Below, piece by piece: positions 5,699-9,244 of a stretch of DNA of 9,244 bases; the first letter of the stretch is position 1, and the number at the start of each line of letters is the position of its first letter. The notes below the pieces were generated by a model. The model had not been told where the DNA came from. It was given only the letters and a program-made list of their open reading frames with translations, and ran no database searches. Source of the stretch: Candidatus Gastranaerophilales bacterium (lineage in GTDB: Bacteria; Cyanobacteriota; Vampirovibrionia; Gastranaerophilales; Gastranaerophilaceae). The DNA is taken from positions 1 to 9,244 of the forward strand of contig CANROV010000072.1 of assembly GCA_947632315.1 (NCBI GenBank). The letters are read 5' to 3'. A program made the translations under genes and the position numbers.

Positions 5699-7723
5699 AT
5701 TTTTTAGGTAATTTATAATGTCATAAATCAACATTTCATCATTATTATAATCTTCATAGTTAATTTCTTCTATTGAATTTTTATTGATAAACGGAAGTTT
5801 TAACATCGAAAAACCCGCCATTATTTTGTGCGTGGAACAAGCATTTTTTGTAATTTTCCTGAATTTTGTATATATAGCTATATTAGGAATTTTGCAAGCT
5901 AACATAAATTCTGAAAACCCGCTTTTTAAAGATATAACAGCTTTTGCCTCTTGTGCCAGACAAAATACCTCGCTATAACTTAAATTTGCATGTCTGCATC
6001 CTTTTATCAGATTCTTATTATCCGTAATATTTAGATAAATATCAAAATCCAGCTTTTTTAATCCAGTAACAAGTTTTTGCCAAAATTCTTTTGGTAAATC
6101 GCTATGTGTATATCCTTCAGGAGCTATAATTATAAAATTATTCCTGTTTAACTTTGTTTTTGATATTTTTGTATTCATTGTCTCTTTTGTATCAGAGGTT
6201 ATTTGTATTTTATTATTCATTAAGTTAATTTCAGATATATTAAGTGCTTCAAGCATATTTTGGAAATAATGAGCAGAGCCTGTTTCACAATTTTTGATAT
6301 CACTTTCTATTTTGTCATAATAATTGTGAGAAAATAATATGTATACTTTATGTCCGTTAAAATTCCAAGTATCAGTTTGAGTTTTCAATTTTAAATTATT
6401 TATAAATATATATTTAGCTTCAGGCAGATACATGTTTAATAAATCAATATGATACTTCTTTGTAGCAATAAAGAGCGGATTTTTTGAATTGTTCTTTTGT
6501 AAAAACAATTTCACCAAATATGCAAAGAATAAAAACATTTCGCCTGAATTTGAATGAAGAAGATATATGTCATCGTATTCAAAATTGAGCTTTTTTAATC
6601 TGTTTTTAAAAAAAATATCAGCCAGATGTGTTTGTTTTATTAATAAGTTAAAGAGATAACACTTATATATATTGTCTTGTAATGTAGTTTTTCCTATCGA
6701 AAAATTAAAGATTTTTATAGTTTTTTCTTCTTTTAAGTCTGTTATTTTTTTTGTAGAAATAAAATTTCCGGCAATATTTTGCAGGGTATACTCATTATTG
6801 TCTGTTTTTGTATATATCGGCATTCCTAAGATAATTAATTTTTTTGTATAAATGCTTTCTTTCTTCTGCACTATTGGTATATTTAACAGCCTAATTTCAA
6901 ATGTTACTGCCCAAAATTCTTTATCGCCTATATGTACATTTTGTTCTTTTAAAAACTTAAGTACGGATTTTTTTGCAATTTTTTTAAAAAGATTTCTCTT
7001 TTTATGATTTGTGCTTGAATCGGGATTTCTAAAATAATAGTAATTTACCTCCGGAACGCTTACTACAGAATTAGCATAGTATACCGCTTGTGTTACATAT
7101 AACTTATCCTCGCAGTAACAGCCCTCCGGCCAAGTAATATTGTTATTGTCCAAAAGCGTTTTTCTGTATATTTTATTTGTAGGACATGGATTTTTCGCTA
7201 ATTTACAAATATCAAACTTAGATTGTAAATCAGAACAGTTTATTTCTTCTTTAATATTAAGTCTTTTTTTTGTTTGACCGTTCCCTATTCTTATATTGTT
7301 AGCAAAAGCAACATCCGCATTATACTTCTTTGCCGTATTGTAAAGTTTTTCATAGAAATCTAAGTCAATCCAATCATCAGAATCGACATATCCGATATAT
7401 TCACCGGATGCAATTTTTAACCCGTTATTTCTTGCCGCACCTTGCTTTTTATTTTCCTGCGTTATTACTTTTATTCTTGAGTCATATTTTTGAAATATAG
7501 AAATTATTTCTCCGGAACTATCTGTTGAACCATCATTAATAATTATTATTTCAATATCTTTTAAAGTTTGATTTACCAATGATAAAAGACATTTTTTTAT
7601 ATATTTCTCAGTGTTATATACAGGAACAATGATAGAAACTTTAGGAGTTCCAATACATTCTGGAACATCAATGCATTGAATAGTTTTATCAATGTTTTCA
7701 ATTTCTTTCGCTGAAAATACCAT
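5684..7723 (-). CDS. Two-domain glycosyltransferase: GT2 (GT-A) plus C-terminal GT-B-like domain
   Basis: A 679-residue protein without an obvious signal peptide. Residues 28 to about 240 are a family-2 GT-A domain: VSIIVPVYNTEKYI, INDGSTDSS with D64, the metal-binding DSDDWID at 114-120, and CEDKLY (E205-D206) at the usual catalytic base. A linker at 290-350 contains two short repeated pieces resembling 'KLIILGMPIY' and 'IKIFNFSIGK', common in polysaccharide glycosyltransferases. Residues from about 355 onward resemble a GT-B (GT9 or heptosyltransferase-like) domain: IYLLHSNSGEMF, IIIAPEGYTHSDLPKEFW at 531-548, and ISLKSGFSEFMLA at 597-609. Such proteins may add two successive sugars; donors and linkages are unknown. 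The ATG at 7721-7723 follows an AAGGTG site. It is the first gene of the operon, directly downstream of the candidate invertible segment. Confidence 0.85.
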   Translation of the reverse strand: MVFSAKEIENIDKTIQCIDVPECIGTPKVSIIVPVYNTEKYIKKCLLSLVNQTLKDIEIIIINDGSTDSSGEIISIFQKYDSRIKVITQENKKQGAARNNGLKIASGEYIGYVDSDDWIDLDFYEKLYNTAKKYNADVAFANNIRIGNGQTKKRLNIKEEINCSDLQSKFDICKLAKNPCPTNKIYRKTLLDNNNITWPEGCYCEDKLYVTQAVYYANSVVSVPEVNYYYFRNPDSSTNHKKRNLFKKIAKKSVLKFLKEQNVHIGDKEFWAVTFEIRLLNIPIVQKKESIYTKKLIILGMPIYTKTDNNEYTLQNIAGNFISTKKITDLKEEKTIKIFNFSIGKTTLQDNIYKCYLFNLLIKQTHLADIFFKNRLKKLNFEYDDIYLLHSNSGEMFLFFAYLVKLFLQKNNSKNPLFIATKKYHIDLLNMYLPEAKYIFINNLKLKTQTDTWNFNGHKVYILFSHNYYDKIESDIKNCETGSAHYFQNMLEALNISEINLMNNKIQITSDTKETMNTKISKTKLNRNNFIIIAPEGYTHSDLPKEFWQKLVTGLKKLDFDIYLNITDNKNLIKGCRHANLSYSEVFCLAQEAKAVISLKSGFSEFMLACKIPNIAIYTKFRKITKNACSTHKIMAGFSMLKLPFINKNSIEEINYEDYNNDEMLIYDIINYLKNEVCI

Positions 7724-7754
7724 ATGACACCTTTATTCACATTTTATAATAAAC

Positions 7755-7779
7755 AATACATTTTAGGTATTTTGTATTA
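7755..7779 (-). repeat. 25-bp recombination-site candidate, copy A (inverted relative to B and C)
   Basis: The minus-strand reading carries the core ACAAAATACCTAAAAT, which is identical in all three copies. Copy A has the best internal dyad, AATACA at one end and TGTATT at the other with 12 bases between. It is 32 bp upstream of the glycosyltransferase start. Confidence 0.8.
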
Positions 7780-7862
7780 AAAAATTTATTTGCTTTATTT
7801 ATTCAATAGTAACATTAATAAAAAACATAGCCAGTTAAAAAAATATTTATTTCTTATCCTAC

Positions 7863-7892
7863 ATAGTATTGTCGTTATTGAATTTAATACAA
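7863..7892 (-). promoter_or_regulatory. Weak promoter candidate reading into the operon
   Basis: TTGTAT (7887-7892) lies inside repeat copy B, then an 18-base spacer, then TACTAT (7863-7868) inside the candidate invertible segment, pointing to the glycosyltransferase. Matches to consensus are 3/6 and 4/6. The region is so AT-rich that weak matches are expected by chance. Confidence 0.22.
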
Positions 7893-7909
7893 AATACCTA
7901 AAATATAAA
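7885..7909 (+). repeat. 25-bp recombination-site candidate, copy B
   Basis: It carries the same core as copies A and C, with one change just after it (ATATAAA instead of ATGTAAA). It begins 52 bp before copy C, in the same orientation. Confidence 0.8.
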
Positions 7910-7936
7910 TAAAATGTTTATGTTAAAATTGTCAGG

Positions 7937-7961
7937 TAATACAAAATACCTAAAATGTAAA
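7937..7961 (+). repeat. 25-bp recombination-site candidate, copy C
   Basis: It carries the same core and lies 13 bp beyond the stop codon of the recombinase gene. It is a direct repeat of copy B and an inverted repeat of copy A. Recombination between B and C would delete 52 bp. Confidence 0.8.
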
Positions 7962-7974
7962 GAAAATTAAAATT

Positions 7975-8517
7975 CTAAATTATAAAATTAATATAACTTT
8001 GATTTATTTCTTCCTGTTCAATCCCAATATAACGTAAAGTAATTTCAGGGCTTGAATGATTAAAAACTTTCTGAAGCAAAGCAATATCTTTGTATTTTTT
8101 ATAATAATGATAGCCAAAAGTTTTTCTCATAGTATGAGTGCCAAACTTATCATTTAAGCCTGCTTTTTCGCAAGCATCCTTTATAATATAATAAGCAGCA
8201 ACTCTTCCAAGTCTATTACCAAATTTTGTTTTAAATAGTGGTGAATTTTTCTCTTTACCTTTTGTATACTCTGTTAACATCGGCTTTAACTTAGAATTAA
8301 TAGGAAATTTCTTAAATTTCCCCGTTTTTTTCTCCCTTATTTGAATAAAATCTCTATTCACAACATCACAAACATTAAGAGATAAAATATCCGATATTCT
8401 TAATCCGCAATTCGTTCCAATAGTAAAAAATATAAGATTTCTCATGCTTTGATGTTTTAAAATCTTCTCAACCTCTTTTACATCGTCAAGATTTCTAATC
8501 GGCTCAACAATAGTCAT
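7975..8517 (-). CDS. Minimal tyrosine recombinase (catalytic domain only)
   Basis: A 180-residue phage-integrase-family protein that would cut and rejoin DNA through a 3'-phosphotyrosine. The full catalytic set is present: R40 in NCGLRISD, a lysine in the KKTGK beta-hairpin (63-67), H128 and R131 in THTMRKT, H154 in FNHSS, and Y163 in LRYIGI. The usual N-terminal SAM-like core-binding domain of XerC/XerD-type proteins (about 300 residues) is absent; the length is near that of the fimbrial switch recombinases FimB and FimE (about 200). The ATG at 8515-8517 has AAGGAA six bases upstream. It is transcribed toward the operon and is separated from it by 251 bp holding three copies of a 25-bp sequence, its likely substrates. 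It could instead be a leftover of an integrated element, but no element boundaries are seen. Confidence 0.9.
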   Translation of the reverse strand: MTIVEPIRNLDDVKEVEKILKHQSMRNLIFFTIGTNCGLRISDILSLNVCDVVNRDFIQIREKKTGKFKKFPINSKLKPMLTEYTKGKEKNSPLFKTKFGNRLGRVAAYYIIKDACEKAGLNDKFGTHTMRKTFGYHYYKKYKDIALLQKVFNHSSPEITLRYIGIEQEEINQSYINFII

Positions 8518-8543
8518 TTTTAATTCCTTTCCTCTAATACATA

Positions 8544-8565
8544 AAACTTATACAAAAATAAGTTT
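8544..8565. repeat. Inverted repeat in the recombinase leader
   Basis: Perfect 8-bp arms, AAACTTAT (8544-8551) and ATAAGTTT (8558-8565), separated by 6 bp. It lies just downstream of the candidate -10 box of the recombinase gene, at the expected transcription start, so it could be an operator or a leader hairpin. The minus-strand TAATACAAA at 8563-8571 matches the first nine bases of the 25-bp repeats, hinting at self-binding by the recombinase. Confidence 0.45.
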
Positions 8566-8567
8566 GT

Positions 8568-8573
8568 ATTATA
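8568..8573 (-). promoter_or_regulatory. Candidate -10 box of the recombinase gene
   Basis: A perfect TATAAT on the minus strand, about 50 bp upstream of the recombinase ATG. No good -35 box is visible at 16-18 bp spacing, so the promoter may be weak or need an activator. Confidence 0.4.
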
Positions 8574-8627
8574 TAAAAAAATTAATATGTCCGAGAAAAA
8601 TTAAGTTCTTTACGTTCATATCTCTGT

Positions 8628-8662
8628 AAAGTAACATATAAAACCGGAAAAAGTAACACATA
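8628..8662 (+). repeat. Tandem 13-bp direct repeats upstream of the right-edge gene
   Basis: AAAGTAACATATA (8628-8640) and AAAGTAACACATA (8650-8662) match at 12 of 13 bases and are 22 bp apart, about two helical turns. They sit just upstream of the candidate promoter of the rightward gene and could be paired binding sites for a regulator. Confidence 0.4.
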
Positions 8663-8691
8663 TTTCAAAAAAAACAAAAGTATTTTATACT
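8663..8691 (+). promoter_or_regulatory. Candidate promoter of the right-edge gene
   Basis: TTTCAA (8663-8668), a 17-base spacer, and TATACT (8686-8691). The -10 box is reasonable and the -35 box weak. The octamer TATACTTG occurs again at 8702-8709. Confidence 0.35.
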
Positions 8692-8695
8692 TGTG

Positions 8696-8724
8696 ATATC
8701 ATATACTTGCAAGGAGTATGATAT
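8696..8724 (+). promoter_or_regulatory. Dyad around the ribosome binding site of the right-edge gene
   Basis: ATATCATATACT (8696-8707) can pair with AGTATGATAT (8715-8724) with a two-base bulge, leaving TGCAAGG as the loop. The structure would enclose the AAGGAG site (8711-8716) and two bases of the ATG, so it could restrain translation. The stem is AT-rich and would be weak. Confidence 0.3.
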
Positions 8725-9244
8725 GGCTATAAAAGAATTTGAAGTTTGGGCAGATAGTTTTCATGAAGGTCAGTGGTGTTGTGAAAATATTGCTGCTAAA
8801 ATGCGGGATTTTGGTTTTAATATTCAGCATAGTTATATAAATGGGTTTCAACCGTCTTTTATTATGGCAAAAGATGATATAACCATAAAGTTTATTGTAT
8901 ATGGTTCTTATAAATCTTGGAACAATAGGCCTCAAAAAATAAATGACTTAATAGAATGGGGAAAACCGGATTTTGTTATCTATAATGCACAAGAAGATAA
9001 ATTATTATTAGCGGTTGAAGAAACTGCCGCAACAACTACGGGTAATCAATCTTTGCAAAGATGTGAAAGACAATACGGAAGTTCCAGATTTAAAATACCG
9101 TATTGGTATCTTTTGAGCGAATATAGTATACATAGTGATGGAGGTGTAAGAAAAGATTCTATATGGCCAATAGTTGCTGCCCTTAAATTATCTGTTCTGA
9201 ATACTACACCTTGTATTGTTGTTCACTATTCCGATGAAAATAAT
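8723..9244 (+). CDS. Unrecognised protein, N-terminal 174 residues; possible PD-(D/E)xK-type nuclease
   Basis: The gene runs rightward off the window edge. The ATG at 8723-8725 has AAGGAG six bases upstream, and the frame is open to the end. I do not recognise the family. Residues 82-101 read as a strand-turn-strand with P82-D83 (GKPDFVIYN) and then LLLAVEET (E99/E100, T101), resembling the PD...E-x-K core of restriction-type nucleases but with Thr where Lys is usual. This is followed by the polar TTTGNQSLQRCERQYGSSRF (104-123) and IPYWYLLSEY. The hydrophobic, Trp/Tyr-rich composition suggests a soluble globular protein; no signal peptide or membrane segment is visible. A standalone nuclease or restriction enzyme is possible. 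The orientation is divergent from the recombinase and glycan operon, so it is probably a separate transcription unit. Confidence 0.75.
   Translation, partial: MAIKEFEVWADSFHEGQWCCENIAAKMRDFGFNIQHSYINGFQPSFIMAKDDITIKFIVYGSYKSWNNRPQKINDLIEWGKPDFVIYNAQEDKLLLAVEETAATTTGNQSLQRCERQYGSSRFKIPYWYLLSEYSIHSDGGVRKDSIWPIVAALKLSVLNTTPCIVVHYSDENN

Larger units (their letters stand above)
7755..7909. other. Candidate invertible segment upstream of the glycan operon
   Basis: Copies A and B face each other and bracket 105 bp (7780-7884); copies A and C bracket 157 bp. The arrangement lies between a tyrosine recombinase gene and the first operon gene. By analogy with fim-type and Bacteroides-type promoter switches, recombination between A and B or C would flip this DNA. 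No inversion is shown here. Confidence 0.4.

Noticed and set aside
7755..7961. The three 25-bp repeats as a CRISPR array
   Set aside because: There are only three copies, one is inverted, spacing is unequal (105 and 27 bp between copies), and no cas gene is present.
7755..7961. The repeats as attL/attR ends of an integrated element
   Set aside because: All three lie on the same side of the recombinase gene within about 200 bp, so they do not bracket it or any other gene. A second boundary outside the window cannot be excluded.
7724..7974. Rho-independent terminator after the recombinase gene
   Set aside because: No GC-containing hairpin followed by a T run is present. The only sizeable stem would be formed by the 25-bp repeats across about 105 bases.
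8699..8935. Open frame on the minus strand under the right-edge gene
   Set aside because: The plus-strand frame has a good ribosome binding site and stays open to the window edge with protein-like composition; the minus-strand frame looks like its shadow.

Overview
The window is AT-rich throughout and uses the standard code: tryptophan is TGG, TGA is a stop, and AAGGAG-type ribosome binding sites are common. It looks like a surface-polysaccharide locus of a low-GC bacterium, probably host-associated and probably with a Gram-negative style of phase-variable surface glycans. I cannot name the genus. The poly-G tracts recall Campylobacter and Helicobacter, but the protein content does not settle the lineage.

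Layout. From about 7.7 kb down to position 1, seven genes run leftward on the minus strand with short gaps or overlaps, as one probable operon. In transcription order they are: a two-domain glycosyltransferase (5684-7723); a nucleotidyltransferase-kinase fusion of LicC/LicA type (4194-5684); two paralogous membrane O-acyltransferases (3029-4180 and 1831-2994); a small HAD phosphatase (1400-1798); a class I mannose-6-phosphate isomerase (491-1390); and the N-terminal part of a gene leaving the left edge (1-415), possibly a radical SAM enzyme. Together they would supply activated sugar or phospho-substituent precursors, transfer sugars, and acylate a cell-surface glycan.

Upstream lies a 251-bp intergenic region (7724-7974) with three copies of a 25-bp sequence, one inverted relative to the other two. 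Next to it is a gene for a minimal 180-residue tyrosine recombinase with a full catalytic set (7975-8517). A 205-bp divergent promoter region follows. A rightward gene then runs off the right edge (8723 on); its product is unrecognised but has a PD...E-x-T pattern suggestive of a nuclease fold.

The main result is a possible two-tier phase-variation arrangement. (1) The inverted 25-bp repeats bracket about 105 bp directly upstream of the operon and beside a FimB/FimE-sized recombinase, which fits an invertible promoter. (2) Three poly-G tracts (10, 10 and 7 G) sit inside operon genes: one in a linker where slippage would truncate the protein, and two at the same place in the acyltransferase C-termini, where slippage would swap the tail and change the distance to the next gene. 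Both tiers are inferred from sequence; neither is demonstrated.
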